Assembly (NCBI GenBank): GCA_965661115.1
Contig: CBFICO010000014.1
Coordinates: 1 to 35,604 of the forward strand
Direction of reading: 5' to 3'
DNA: 35,604 nt
Source: UBA6770 sp965661115
GTDB taxonomy: Bacteria; Bacteroidota; Bacteroidia; Flavobacteriales_G; Salibacteraceae
Of this stretch, positions 23,746 through 34,295 are shown piece by piece. Both the position numbers and the translations under genes were made by a program. The notes beneath the pieces were generated by a model. The model made no database searches and had not been told where the DNA came from. It saw nothing but the letters and a program-made list of their open reading frames with translations. The stretch's first letter is position 1, and the number at the start of each line of letters is the position of its first letter.

Positions 23746-23753
23746 CAAATATA
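23746..23753 (-). promoter_or_regulatory. Candidate -7 promoter box for gcvH
   Basis: TATATTTG on the minus strand matches TAnnTTTG, giving a predicted leader of about 20 bases. A perfect 12-bp palindrome (AACACTAGTGTT, 23767-23778) covers the region where a -33 element would be. Confidence 0.5.
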
Positions 23754-23794
23754 AATTTTCTGCTAGAACACTAGTGTTGTGGTTAATAAATTGT

Positions 23795-26700
23795 TTATGA
23801 AATAGTGAAGCGAAAGCTTACCCCGAAATTGGTGTTGGCCGTGCGGAAACTATTGGAGATAACCGGAATGTTTAATACGTAATCGCAGAAAAGTCTGAGG
23901 TTTAGGTTAGTAGATAGCGCATAATCGCCTGTAATTTTTAATGAAAATACATTCTGACCAGAAGTTGGGGTATGCTCATTATCCGCTATTCTGCGCACAA
24001 TTGCACGGTTCTCTCGGTAGCTTGCGTCGCCTCTCAGCTTCAAGTCTGAATTTAGTTTCTTGCCGTTAATTTTCCATGGAAGGGCTAATGGGAAACTATA
24101 CCCCGCCCCTAGAGTATAGGTTTGGTTTTTTTGTTCCATTATCTGACCCGTACCAACGTTGAGTGCTGCTGTTCTTCCGGTTTTGTATTCCACTCTAGCG
24201 GTTATATTGTTTTTAAACTTAAAGTCTAGGTTTACTAAGGGAGAAAACTGCTCTGATAATGTAACACTGTTATATTGATATCGGCCTATGAAGTTGCTGT
24301 CTAAATCACGTTCAATAATATCTTCTAATTGTTGAATTTGAAGCTCTTCAGAAATTTGATCGGCATCTTTAAATTTCTGATTATTTACATATCCACCAAC
24401 AGTAAGGTTTGAAGTATAGCCAGAACTTGTAGTAACCGTTTTGAAGTACTTTTTAAACATTGGAATTTTACTCAGCCCGTTGTAAGCGATTCTCCAATTA
24501 ATTTTAGGTAGAATTTCGAAAACATTAAGTTGTTGTGTACTTGGATCGGCACCAGAATAAGCGGCTAAAAATGCAGGAATTAGCACATCTGCTGAAGTTG
24601 GCCCAAATCCATCTTGATACCCTTCGTAAAACTCAGATTCCCCATCGGAAAATTCACCCAATTCTGAACTTGTTGCAACGCGCTCAGACATTATTTGTCT
24701 ATACTCCAACATGTTATCGAAAATCTGGTTGCTGTTATCGTCTCTATCTCTGACTAAACTTGTTCGAATCATATTAAAAGAAACGGTGTAATTTCCCGTA
24801 ACCACAGGACTTTGTTCATTCCAAAACCACTCGTTAATTATAGTGTCTCTTTGATAACGATAAAAGAAGGTCTCATTTTGCGAATTGTTATAACTACCTG
24901 AAAAATTCACCCTTAAATCCTTGATGGGTTCCGCTGTTGTTCTCAAAGTAAGTCGGTTACTGGTCATTGAACTCATTTGGTTATTTAGGTTTGGGTTACG
25001 CACTAACCACTCTTGCTCTGATGCATAGGTCCAGAAGTTTTGGGACTCATCGGCGCCAAAACCACTTTGTTTGCCAAACAAGAAGCCCATTCCAGGAGCA
25101 CCATCATAATCATCCCAATCACCACCAATATATTGACTGGTAGGTTTAAAGCCGGGCACCATCATTCCTTTTCCTTTTTGGTAAGAAACATTAGCGTTAG
25201 TAAAACTCATTAATAAACGAGCCCCCCTATCTACAATGGTGTATTTATTCGGGTCTTTGTCTTTTTTCTTGGGCTTATCTTCCGCTTCTTCTCCATCGGC
25301 ATTTTCGGTAAGTTCCGCCTCTAATTCCTTATCGCGTTGTTTTTTGGCGCGCTCTCTAGCTTTTTGTTGTTGGTGTCTTCTTTGGCGCGTTTGAACGCCT
25401 TTTAAGTAATCCGATTTTGTGTACAGTTTTCTAAGATTCAAGCTATTCGAAAGGCTAATTGAGTTGTTGTTTTGAATAGTGTTCCCAATTCTTCCAGTAG
25501 AATCTGGATTAAGTATTGTAGCAGTATCTCTACCTAAAGGAGCCCTGGTCCAAGTGTAACCTGCAGAGTAATCTAAGGTAGAGTTTATCCAATCTGTTGC
25601 AGGAATTTTATCTAACGGAATTTTGTAATTAAAGGCTGAGTTATGCGTGTAATTCATGTTCTCTCCTAGCCCTTGAATCTCATTCCAAATTTCTTCTTTC
25701 CAGTTATCCCATTGACCTTCTTCATTTCTGGCGCGTTCAGCTGGCCCTTCTGGTTCAATTATTAATGAGTTGTTATTTGCGGTATAGGTATAGCTAAGAT
25801 TTTTAGTGATGTTATACTTAAAATTGTAGCTTCTCGTCCAAGTAAAGTTTTTGTTGTAAAACTCCGGCAAACGAGCGGTTAGACCAGGGTTGTTGTTCCT
25901 GATTTTGTAAGCGTTATACAATCGATTCATATTGGAGGTCATCGAGAATGATTGAGGCAATAAATAGAAATTCATTTCTCTAGCTAACTTAGTATAGTCT
26001 GATTCTCTTAGCAACTTAACCTTTGACAATGGTTTTATTGGCTTTGGCGAAAGCCCATATTGATAGGTTAATGCCAAACGTTGATTTCTTGTAAGATCTC
26101 GTTCTGTTTCAAAGTTTGTGCGCAACTCTTCTGACCAAGCGTAGGTAGCCGAAAAGTTTGAAATATCGTAAGGCATTGGTTTTTTATCCTTGTCTTTTGA
26201 GCGTTCTTTTCTAACGTTGGTGAAGTTTAAAGAACGTCGCACGAGTCTGTCTTGTGTTACTTTTCTTACCGAGTCTTTTTCGTTTCTCGTTTCCCAAGCA
26301 TCAACGTAATCGTCAAACTCAACATCAGGAGCTAAAGGAGAGAATCTAGGTTGTTCAATTTCAATTCCGTAGCTAGCATACATAGGTACGCTTACCCCCC
26401 AGTCCTCTGGTAAAAATTTGTCTAGATTCATAGCTGCGGTTGTGGTAAAATGCTGCTTTACTTCTTGCTGCCGTTCGGATACAATTTGGTCTATAGAACC
26501 CCAACCTGGAGTACTCATTCCGGCGGTTGCATTAAAATTTACAAGGTCTGCCATTTTTAAATTGGCATTTGCAACGGTAGCCCAACCTTTAGTTTGATCA
26601 AAGTTTGACATCCGCAATTCGTTAACCCAAATTTCTGCGCATTTAGGCAACCCATCGTCGTTAGCTGATGAAGGTGTTTGTCGTGGGTTCCGAATTCCAA

Positions 26701-29700
26701 TCATTATGGTTTTTATTTCACCAATATTTGGGTTTCCAACCACGTAAATATTTCCTTGATTGTAGCTACTAAAAAATCGCCTTTGCCTGGCCGTTTCTGA
26801 ACCGCCGTCTAAAATCTCTTTATCCCGTTTTAGTTTTAAATCGGTTAGTGCTTTTAACTCAATTTCAATATCGTTTGCAAGAGGCCACACTTCTCTCCTG
26901 CTGGCTTCGTTATCTGCATTATAAACGCCTGGAGGAGTTACTATAAGTGGCAATTCATATTCGTAATAATGGTTAGTGAAGTCTGTACCTAATCGTATAA
27001 AAACGTTTACATCACCCGATTCAATTGGGTCATTATCGGCTAAAGATTCGGCGTGGACAAACATTTTTAATGTTCCATACTGTCTTAAATCTAGAGTTGT
27101 GTTTCTAAAACTTGATACTGCCTGACCATCTGGCAAATCGCACACGGTCATTTGCAATGCTTGTTCATTGATTTGTTGCAGGTTAGTGGTGTTTATATTT
27201 TGCTCTCTTTGAATGTCTGGGGGTAAAACGTAATTGATTGGAATTTTGCTCGCGTTTTCTTCAATATTTACAGCTCCAATATTAAAATCGGCTTCTGAGT
27301 CGGTAACAATACCTTCGGGGTTATTATCTAATTCACCCAAGTACTTTCTCCACTCACCTCTTACCAGTTCTAATCGAGCAAAACGTAAATGAACAGGGTT
27401 GGTAAAGCCTTTCATATACAACCGCATAAACTGAATAGATCGGAAATCTCTTATTTCTCCGTGGCGCGTTTTTCTGTTGGTTCTTACCGGAATACGGAAC
27501 TGATACCAAGTTATCTCTCTTTTCCTACCATCATTGGTTGAAACGGTGGTAGTGAGTACGTCCGATATAAAATTAGAGCCTACATTTTCGGGAGAAATTG
27601 AGTTCTCGTTTATATCAACTGCATACTGATAATATGCCTCCACAGGACTTACAATGTTATCAGAGTTGATATCCTCTTTATCTGGGCGAATAGACGCTGC
27701 GGTGGAATAGCCCGCTTGGTTTTGTGTGCTATAAACCTCTTCGGTTGGTGAGTTTCCTTCAGTACCGTTAAAGTGTTTGTACCGGTCTAGAATATCTAAT
27801 TGATTGGCGTCGTATTCATCATCCCTAAAGTACGTGTAATCATCAGAAGAAGGGTCGTTTTGAAGGCGCTCTATTTCTGGAGAATTAGGATCAATTACCT
27901 GAGATATTCTTTGAATAAAATCTTGATAAAACTCCAGCTCTGGCCCATCTTCACCACCCGCTAATCCATCTAAACCTGCATCCTGAAAAGGTCTTGAACC
28001 TGCAAGGTTATCAAAACCATCAGCAAATGGAGTTCCTCTTGTGGTTCTACCCCAAACCGAGTTGGTATCGTTGGCAATAGTGTTTGCTTCTTCCGCATTA
28101 TCAGGCAGTAATTGCTCAAACATGTTTAGACCATCCGTCATGACATCCTCAGATATATTACCTAGGTTGAAGTACAGTTTACCATTTTGCGGAGCACCTT
28201 CGTAATCCTCGTTAAAAGGGTCCATCATCCAAAACTGAATGTACTCTACGTTAGCCGCCTCAAAATCGTTTTGGTCTATTCGCCTTGTAATACCGCCCCA
28301 ACGTGTTTCTGGTGCATTAAGGGATCCATCGGGTGCAGTTCCAGCAGAGTAAACCCTACCCAATTCATCGGTTCCATCAACATCATAATTATACATACCT
28401 CGTTCTGTTGGATAAATGGATAAGTCAAGCACCGTTGTATTGGTAGGTGTTCCAGCTGCAATTTCCTTATTCGGAAAAATTTCGGTTTCCAATACTTGTC
28501 TCATAAAGTGGTTTGAAAGTACCACCTCGTCATTGGTTCCGGGAGGTGCATCGTTGGTATAAAAAATTGGATCTACAATTCTCCAAGCAAATTTTGCACG
28601 GTTAAAACCAGAAGCTCTGTTGTTAAACAAATCTCCTTCAGGAAAACTTGTTGGTTGAAATTTTGGTGTACTGGCTAAAAACCAATTATTAAAAGAACGC
28701 AAATCAATGGTATTCTGACTACCCTCAAAATCGTCTATGTATGCATTTCCATCCTTTCCAACAGCGCTAGATGTACCGGGTAAAATTTGCGCAAACTCAC
28801 CTTGAACCGATAAGCTAGAAGGTGCTTTTGTATCAATTAAAGGAATTGCATCAACTACCCTAGTAAGCCAAGGCAATTCCGTTTTATAGGTTGCATCTAA
28901 CCCATAAACCCAGTTTGAAATTGGTTCGTAACCGATGTCAACTTTCTGTGAAAGCGGTCTTTCCCACAAGTGCATTAAACTACCACCAACAACAAAATCA
29001 TCGGACACTTGAAAATCCATTCGATGACCAAAAAAGTTTTTCTGTTGTTGAGCAAATAGCTGGTTACTTTCTAAAGAAACTTTCACTGGAACACCTGATT
29101 CAATAATGGATTGATTAATGATTTTAACTCGACCCAGTGTGTAATCTACTGTATAATCTTGGTTTTCGGTAAGTTGCCTTCCACCAGCGGTTACCGACAC
29201 CGAACCTTCTGGCACATTGAGTGCATTTAAGGAGATTTCGTTGCTAGATTCCGATTGGTATTCTCCTTTTAAACTAAACCTGTTTCGTTCAGGCCATCGA
29301 ACTTTTGCATCGGCTTGTGTATTATCATACAAACTATCAAAACCATAAATCTCCATTAACTGATCTACACGATCAGGCGACAAGTTTTTATCCTCAAAAG
29401 CTTGCCGCAAACCAGCGCCAAATGGCTCTAAATTGGGTATAATTACCCTACCGTTGTTTGTGTTTATGGTAATGTTTGGAACAAAATCGAAAATACCATC
29501 TTGTGAAGGCTGTCCGTTAAAATTAACCTTATCCATGCCTAAAAGCTGAACCAAACTATTATCGTTCAATTCTGGTTGTGGAATAAAGTTAATATCAACA
29601 CCCTTTTCTTGATCTAGGTACCAAACATTGAATTTAAAACCATCTTTTTTAACTCTATAAGCACCAATTGAATAGATGTTTTTCATCATCAAATCCCACA

Positions 29701-31288
29701 TAGGAATTTTGGTATTCAACTCAGTACTTTTAAGCATTTTAAGGAAAAGTGGTTTTGGCAATCCTACTTCATTTGAGAATTCACCCACTCTGTAAATCTG
29801 TCCTTGAAAGGTATATTCGTATGCAACAGCAAGCACTTGATTAGAATTTATTTGTTGTTTAAGCGAGATATAACCCAATTGAGCATTCAACTCAAAGTCG
29901 TTTGGATCGAGCATTCTTGCCAATTCCACTTTCTGAAAATCTAACCTAGGGTTTAAACCTTGTCCAGCCTGTAGTATTGGAATTGACTGCTCGATATTCC
30001 TGCCTTCAATACCGCCCATAGCATTAAAAACAGTTGAGTACAAGTTGTTTGCTTCGTTGTCTGGCAGGCCATTAAAACGCAAATTTGGACGCACTACAAA
30101 ATTGGTTACCTGAGTTGGATTGTTTTGATTACGGTATAAAAAATTAGGATCGGCTGTACCTAAATCCTGGAAAGCAATTACGTCTCTAGCATTCGGATCT
30201 GTACGCGTATTGGTAACCCACACTTCTACCCTTGTTACCACATAAGCAGATTGCAAATACAAAGGATCTGCAATGGCTCTTTCGTAATTGTTTCTAAAAA
30301 ACTCATTTAGGAAGAAGTGTTTGTTTGCTTCGTAATTATCTCCTTGCACCTCAAACTCGCTTATTTGAGCACCACCTTTTGACTCCACCTCGCTTTTTTG
30401 ACCTCTATCTTGAGATAAAACGGTGGTCATGGTAAGCCTACCAAACTTGGTTTTAGCTTTAACTCCAAACAAACTTTGGCTACCAGTTATAAGCTGACTG
30501 TTTAATGGCATAGAAACGTTTCCTAATTCCACTTTCTGGAGAATTTCATCTTCATAACCTGTATATTCAATCTTAAATTGGTTCTGAAAGTCGAATGTCG
30601 CTTGTGTATTGTAATTAGCACTCACCTTTAGTTTATCACCAATATTTCCAAGAAGATTAAGCTGCATGTTTTGATCAAATTGAAAGGTTGCTATTCTTCT
30701 AGATCGAATTGGAATTACTGGGTTATCGGTTTTTGAAATTCTGCCGCCAAAAGAGACTTCCGCCGAACCCGAAGGCCTTATATCGATATTGTTGCCGCCA
30801 AAAATTCTATCAAATGCTCGCGATTTTATTTTTAGTTGAGGTGCAATAGGTGACTTTCCTTCTTCCTCAAATTCTTTTTCAGCCGACTTTTTATCCTTCC
30901 AATAATCTGCCATGCTTTTTTTGCGCTGCATCTCAAGATACTCGTCAAAATCCATGTAGGTCGGCGGCTTGTAATTGATTCTATCTCCCATTTTCTGAGA
31001 AACCTCGTACTTACCTGTATTGGGATTATACTTTACCGAAGATTTAATATTTGAAGGGTCTTTCAAATCCATTTTAGAGGAGCCTCCCTCTGCAGAAGTT
31101 GCAGGCGAATTGGTGATAGGATATTTTAGGTCAATTTTCTCGGTATCACCCGAGTCTATTGGCATTGCATGGTATTCAAAACTGAGCGCGTAGGGGTTTT
31201 CTTTCCCTTCAGAATTTGAAATACCAAACAGAAGCATGGGCAATAAGCCCAAAAATATGAGTGCGCTGTTACGCCAGTTTAACCACAC
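23795..31288 (-). CDS. sprA: SprA, outer-membrane translocon of the type IX secretion system
   Basis: SprA (Sov in Porphyromonas) forms the very large outer-membrane barrel through which type IX substrates leave the cell; it is also needed for gliding in flavobacteria. The 2497 residues match the family's exceptional size (about 2400 in Flavobacterium johnsoniae). A signal sequence is visible (MWLNWRNSALIFLGLLPMLL). The body has the alternating aromatic/polar strands of a beta-barrel, repeated TYKTELPWLTR-, GWGSIDQI- and WVNELRMSNFDQTKGW-type segments, and an aromatic C-terminus (FGVSFRFTIS). One basic/acidic low-complexity loop (RRHQQQKARERAKKQRDKEL onwards) lies about residues 1970-2020. 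The start is GTG at 31288, 21 bases after ruvA. Confidence 0.95.
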   Translation of the reverse strand: MWLNWRNSALIFLGLLPMLLFGISNSEGKENPYALSFEYHAMPIDSGDTEKIDLKYPITNSPATSAEGGSSKMDLKDPSNIKSSVKYNPNTGKYEVSQKMGDRINYKPPTYMDFDEYLEMQRKKSMADYWKDKKSAEKEFEEEGKSPIAPQLKIKSRAFDRIFGGNNIDIRPSGSAEVSFGGRISKTDNPVIPIRSRRIATFQFDQNMQLNLLGNIGDKLKVSANYNTQATFDFQNQFKIEYTGYEDEILQKVELGNVSMPLNSQLITGSQSLFGVKAKTKFGRLTMTTVLSQDRGQKSEVESKGGAQISEFEVQGDNYEANKHFFLNEFFRNNYERAIADPLYLQSAYVVTRVEVWVTNTRTDPNARDVIAFQDLGTADPNFLYRNQNNPTQVTNFVVRPNLRFNGLPDNEANNLYSTVFNAMGGIEGRNIEQSIPILQAGQGLNPRLDFQKVELARMLDPNDFELNAQLGYISLKQQINSNQVLAVAYEYTFQGQIYRVGEFSNEVGLPKPLFLKMLKSTELNTKIPMWDLMMKNIYSIGAYRVKKDGFKFNVWYLDQEKGVDINFIPQPELNDNSLVQLLGMDKVNFNGQPSQDGIFDFVPNITINTNNGRVIIPNLEPFGAGLRQAFEDKNLSPDRVDQLMEIYGFDSLYDNTQADAKVRWPERNRFSLKGEYQSESSNEISLNALNVPEGSVSVTAGGRQLTENQDYTVDYTLGRVKIINQSIIESGVPVKVSLESNQLFAQQQKNFFGHRMDFQVSDDFVVGGSLMHLWERPLSQKVDIGYEPISNWVYGLDATYKTELPWLTRVVDAIPLIDTKAPSSLSVQGEFAQILPGTSSAVGKDGNAYIDDFEGSQNTIDLRSFNNWFLASTPKFQPTSFPEGDLFNNRASGFNRAKFAWRIVDPIFYTNDAPPGTNDEVVLSNHFMRQVLETEIFPNKEIAAGTPTNTTVLDLSIYPTERGMYNYDVDGTDELGRVYSAGTAPDGSLNAPETRWGGITRRIDQNDFEAANVEYIQFWMMDPFNEDYEGAPQNGKLYFNLGNISEDVMTDGLNMFEQLLPDNAEEANTIANDTNSVWGRTTRGTPFADGFDNLAGSRPFQDAGLDGLAGGEDGPELEFYQDFIQRISQVIDPNSPEIERLQNDPSSDDYTYFRDDEYDANQLDILDRYKHFNGTEGNSPTEEVYSTQNQAGYSTAASIRPDKEDINSDNIVSPVEAYYQYAVDINENSISPENVGSNFISDVLTTTVSTNDGRKREITWYQFRIPVRTNRKTRHGEIRDFRSIQFMRLYMKGFTNPVHLRFARLELVRGEWRKYLGELDNNPEGIVTDSEADFNIGAVNIEENASKIPINYVLPPDIQREQNINTTNLQQINEQALQMTVCDLPDGQAVSSFRNTTLDLRQYGTLKMFVHAESLADNDPIESGDVNVFIRLGTDFTNHYYEYELPLIVTPPGVYNADNEASRREVWPLANDIEIELKALTDLKLKRDKEILDGGSETARQRRFFSSYNQGNIYVVGNPNIGEIKTIMIGIRNPRQTPSSANDDGLPKCAEIWVNELRMSNFDQTKGWATVANANLKMADLVNFNATAGMSTPGWGSIDQIVSERQQEVKQHFTTTAAMNLDKFLPEDWGVSVPMYASYGIEIEQPRFSPLAPDVEFDDYVDAWETRNEKDSVRKVTQDRLVRRSLNFTNVRKERSKDKDKKPMPYDISNFSATYAWSEELRTNFETERDLTRNQRLALTYQYGLSPKPIKPLSKVKLLRESDYTKLAREMNFYLLPQSFSMTSNMNRLYNAYKIRNNNPGLTARLPEFYNKNFTWTRSYNFKYNITKNLSYTYTANNNSLIIEPEGPAERARNEEGQWDNWKEEIWNEIQGLGENMNYTHNSAFNYKIPLDKIPATDWINSTLDYSAGYTWTRAPLGRDTATILNPDSTGRIGNTIQNNNSISLSNSLNLRKLYTKSDYLKGVQTRQRRHQQQKARERAKKQRDKELEAELTENADGEEAEDKPKKKDKDPNKYTIVDRGARLLMSFTNANVSYQKGKGMMVPGFKPTSQYIGGDWDDYDGAPGMGFLFGKQSGFGADESQNFWTYASEQEWLVRNPNLNNQMSSMTSNRLTLRTTAEPIKDLRVNFSGSYNNSQNETFFYRYQRDTIINEWFWNEQSPVVTGNYTVSFNMIRTSLVRDRDDNSNQIFDNMLEYRQIMSERVATSSELGEFSDGESEFYEGYQDGFGPTSADVLIPAFLAAYSGADPSTQQLNVFEILPKINWRIAYNGLSKIPMFKKYFKTVTTSSGYTSNLTVGGYVNNQKFKDADQISEELQIQQLEDIIERDLDSNFIGRYQYNSVTLSEQFSPLVNLDFKFKNNITARVEYKTGRTAALNVGTGQIMEQKNQTYTLGAGYSFPLALPWKINGKKLNSDLKLRGDASYRENRAIVRRIADNEHTPTSGQNVFSLKITGDYALSTNLNLRLFCDYVLNIPVISNSFRTANTNFGVSFRFTIS

Positions 31289-31309
31289 AACGAACGAATC
31301 GTAGTCTTT

Positions 31310-31894
31310 TTATAATTGCTTTAAAGCTTCTTTAATTACCTCTTCTACAGAGTGTTCAGATGTCTGATCTCTGTATATTTTATGCAACACTTTGGTGCTT
31401 CGATTTCTATCGAATCCAAGAACTGCAAGGGCCGATAACGCCTCTTCTTTCGTTGTATTGTCCTGAAGTGAAGAAATTTCTAGTTGAGGCGCTTCTTTAG
31501 CAACCTTATCTCTTAAATCTATCACAATTCGTTGGGCTGTTTTGGCACCAATACCTTTAATCGATTTGAGTAAATCTACATTTTCGTTGGCTATGGCAGC
31601 GATAACATCTTCCGATTTATAGGAAGAAAGAATAATACGAGCAGTGTTTGGACCTATACCCGAAACAGAAATTAAGTGTCTGAATAATTGACGCTCCGTA
31701 GGTTCCATAAATCCATATAACGAGTGAGCATCCTCTCTAACCACCATATGAATGAATAGTTTACAAGCTTCGGTGCTTCCAATCCGCTCAAATGTTTGTA
31801 AGGAAATATTCACGTAATAGCCTACACCATTGCACTCTAAAACTGCATAAGCTGGATTTTTTTCAATTAGTCTTCCGTTGAGAAATTCTATCAT
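31310..31894 (-). CDS. ruvA: Holliday junction branch-migration protein RuvA
   Basis: RuvA binds four-way DNA junctions and loads RuvB for branch migration. The 194-residue protein has the N-terminal OB-fold (MIEFLNGRLIEKNPAYAVLECNGVGYYV), two helix-hairpin-helix motifs (LISVSGIGPNTARIIL and LLKSIKGIGAKTAQRIVIDLRDK), and the C-terminal RuvB-binding helices (EEALSALAVLGFDRN). Its length is normal. It overlaps maeB by 4 bases (ATGA), so it is translated from a transcript that begins upstream of maeB. Confidence 0.96.
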   Translation of the reverse strand: MIEFLNGRLIEKNPAYAVLECNGVGYYVNISLQTFERIGSTEACKLFIHMVVREDAHSLYGFMEPTERQLFRHLISVSGIGPNTARIILSSYKSEDVIAAIANENVDLLKSIKGIGAKTAQRIVIDLRDKVAKEAPQLEISSLQDNTTKEEALSALAVLGFDRNRSTKVLHKIYRDQTSEHSVEEVIKEALKQL

Positions 31895-34200
31895 AAAACT
31901 GTTCTCTTCGCTTTTTTGTTTTCGTTTAACTTATGGCTACGTTGCTGTGCATCAACCGCTGCTATGGTTACCATATTCACAATCTCGCGCACCGAACTTC
32001 CAATCTGTAGTACATGTACCGGTTTTTTCATACCTAATAAAACAGGTCCCATAGTTTCTATATCACTAATTTCCTGCATTAGCTTGTATGCGATATTTCC
32101 GGAGGCAAGGTTTGGAAAAATCAGTGTATTTACCCTGTGTTTTGACAGCAGAGAAAACGGAAATAACTCACCCGTTAATTCCTGATTCAATGCAAAGTTT
32201 GCTTGAACCTCTCCATCAACAATTATATCTGGATGATTTTTGTGTAAGATGCGCACTGCCTCTTGAACTTTTTTTGAATCTTCCCCGTCAGAAGAACCAA
32301 AATTGCTGTAGCTGAGTAGAGCAATTCGCGGTTTTAACTTGTACCCTCTAATTGCCTCAGCTGTAAGCACTGTTATATTTACTAACTCTTCTGCTGTTGG
32401 GTTAAAATTAATGGTGGTATCTGCAAGAAAAAGAGGCCCTTTTTTGGTATTAAGAATATACATTCCTGCAATGTTCTTTTGCTTTGATTGGGAGCCAATA
32501 ATTTGCAAAGCAGGGCGCAATGTATCTGGGTAATTTCTTGTGATGCCTGAAATAAACGCATCTGCCTCACCCCATCTTACCAAGGCGGTTCCGAAATAAT
32601 TTCGTTCCCGCATAATTTTCTTAGCCTCGTGCAATGTGTAGCCTTTTCTCTGCCTTAATTCGTAGAAATATTGACCAAATTTGTTACGTAAATCTTCCTG
32701 TTTTCTACTTCTCGGATCCAGTATAGGAACATCTTTTAAATCCAATTCATAGGTCTCAATGAGCTCGGTAATTTTATCAACTTTACCCAAAAGAATTGGC
32801 TCCGCAATTCCTTCATCGCGCACTATTTGAGCCGCTTTCAGTATCTTATAATTATCCGCTTCGGCAAATACTACTTTTTGAGGATCTTTTCTGGCTCGAT
32901 CTACCAAGCTGGTAACAATTTTATTATCCAGCCCTAAACGCTCTTCTAGTTCATCAGAATACTCTTGCCAATCTAAAATTGGATTTTTCGCAACACCAGA
33001 TTCCATTGCAGCTTTTGCAACCGCAGGTGAAACTTTAGTAATAAGTCTGTGATCCATTGGTTTTGGAATAATGTAATCTTTTCCAAACGAGAGAATTTTC
33101 TCCTTGTAAACAATGTTTACTTCTTCTGGCACCATTTCTTTAGCTAGTTCAGCAATTGCTTTTACCGCAGCCAATTTCATTTCTTCATTAATTGCGGTAG
33201 CCTGCACATCCAAAGCGCCTCTAAAAATAAAAGGAAAACCAAGCACATTATTTACCTGGTTGGGGTTGTCAGACCTTCCTGTAGCAACAATAATATCGTT
33301 GCGAACAGACATTGCATCTGCATAAGGAATCTCAGGATTTGGATTGGCCAGAGCAAATACAATACAATCCTTCGCCATGCTTTTTACCATAGAATTTGAA
33401 ACCAAATTGGCTCTTGAAAGTCCTAGGAAAACATCAACTCCAACCATTGCCTCTTCTAGCGTGTTTGCTTCTACTTCGTTTGCAAATAAGGACTTGTATT
33501 TATCCAAGTTTCCTCTAGAGGGTTTTATTACTCCTTTACTATCACACATTACAATATTTGAGCGGTTTGCTCCCATTGCAACGTACAACGACGCACAAGA
33601 AATTGCACTTGCTCCTGCGCCACTTACTACAATTTTTACTTCCTCTATTTTTTTATTACTCAGTTCAAGCGCATTAATTAAAGCAGCGGAGGAAATTATC
33701 GCCGTGCCATGTTGGTCATCATGCATTACTGGAATATCCAGTTCTTCCTTGAGACGTTTTTCTATTTCAAAAGCTTCAGGCGCTTTAATGTCTTCAAGGT
33801 TAATTCCACCAAATGTAGGGGCGATGTTTTTAACGGTTTTCACAAACTCATCTACATCAGTAGCATCGACTTCAATATCAAAAACGTCAATATCTGCAAA
33901 AATTTTAAACAGCAAGCCTTTACCTTCCATTACAGGTTTTGATGCTGCTGGGCCAATGTCACCCAATCCTAAAACAGCAGTTCCATTGCTAATTACTGCC
34001 ACCAAATTACCTTTTGCGGTATAGTCAAATACCGTTTCAGGTTTGTCCGCGATCTCAAGGCAAGGCTCTGCTACTCCAGGGGAATAAGCCAAACTTAAGT
34101 CGCGTTGAGAAGAATAGGGTTTAGTCGGTTTTACTTCAATCTTTCCCTTTCTACCATTTGAATGGTAATCTAAAGCCTCTTGTCTCCTTGTTTTACGCAT
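31891..34200 (-). CDS. maeB: NADP-dependent malic enzyme (malic enzyme-phosphotransacetylase fusion)
   Basis: This enzyme decarboxylates malate to pyruvate and makes NADPH. The 769 residues are two domains. The N-terminal malic enzyme (about 1-430) has SLAYSPGVAEPC, VISNGTAVLGLGDIGP, VMEGKG, DDQHGTAI and the nucleotide loop VVSGAGASAIS. The C-terminal phosphate acetyltransferase-like domain (about 430-760) has KVVFAEADNYKILKAA, MRERNYFGTALV, LSYSNFGSS and FPNLASGNIAYKLMQ. In MaeB-type enzymes the latter domain is regulatory, sensing acetyl-CoA, rather than catalytic. The start is ATG at 34200. A perfect -7 box lies 26-33 bases upstream. Confidence 0.95.
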   Translation of the reverse strand: MRKTRRQEALDYHSNGRKGKIEVKPTKPYSSQRDLSLAYSPGVAEPCLEIADKPETVFDYTAKGNLVAVISNGTAVLGLGDIGPAASKPVMEGKGLLFKIFADIDVFDIEVDATDVDEFVKTVKNIAPTFGGINLEDIKAPEAFEIEKRLKEELDIPVMHDDQHGTAIISSAALINALELSNKKIEEVKIVVSGAGASAISCASLYVAMGANRSNIVMCDSKGVIKPSRGNLDKYKSLFANEVEANTLEEAMVGVDVFLGLSRANLVSNSMVKSMAKDCIVFALANPNPEIPYADAMSVRNDIIVATGRSDNPNQVNNVLGFPFIFRGALDVQATAINEEMKLAAVKAIAELAKEMVPEEVNIVYKEKILSFGKDYIIPKPMDHRLITKVSPAVAKAAMESGVAKNPILDWQEYSDELEERLGLDNKIVTSLVDRARKDPQKVVFAEADNYKILKAAQIVRDEGIAEPILLGKVDKITELIETYELDLKDVPILDPRSRKQEDLRNKFGQYFYELRQRKGYTLHEAKKIMRERNYFGTALVRWGEADAFISGITRNYPDTLRPALQIIGSQSKQKNIAGMYILNTKKGPLFLADTTINFNPTAEELVNITVLTAEAIRGYKLKPRIALLSYSNFGSSDGEDSKKVQEAVRILHKNHPDIIVDGEVQANFALNQELTGELFPFSLLSKHRVNTLIFPNLASGNIAYKLMQEISDIETMGPVLLGMKKPVHVLQIGSSVREIVNMVTIAAVDAQQRSHKLNENKKAKRTVL

Positions 34201-34225
34201 ATCTTTTGCCGTAATTTTAAGCTTT

Positions 34226-34233
34226 CAAAAGTA
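34226..34233 (-). promoter_or_regulatory. Candidate -7 promoter box for maeB-ruvA-sprA
   Basis: TACTTTTG on the minus strand matches TAnnTTTG and would give a leader of about 20 bases. The divergent plus-strand sirtuin gene starts 63 bases away; no perfect -7 box is visible in that direction. Confidence 0.5.
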
Positions 34234-34295
34234 ATACATTGCTATTGTTAGGGTTTAGTAAAACCATAGTAGTTGACCTTTTAATTAGACTAGAA

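Noticed and set aside
33344..34024. 226-codon plus-strand open frame
   Set aside because: It is antisense to the conserved malic enzyme domain of maeB; its low-complexity Ser/Ala/Thr content is a shadow of the real gene's codons.
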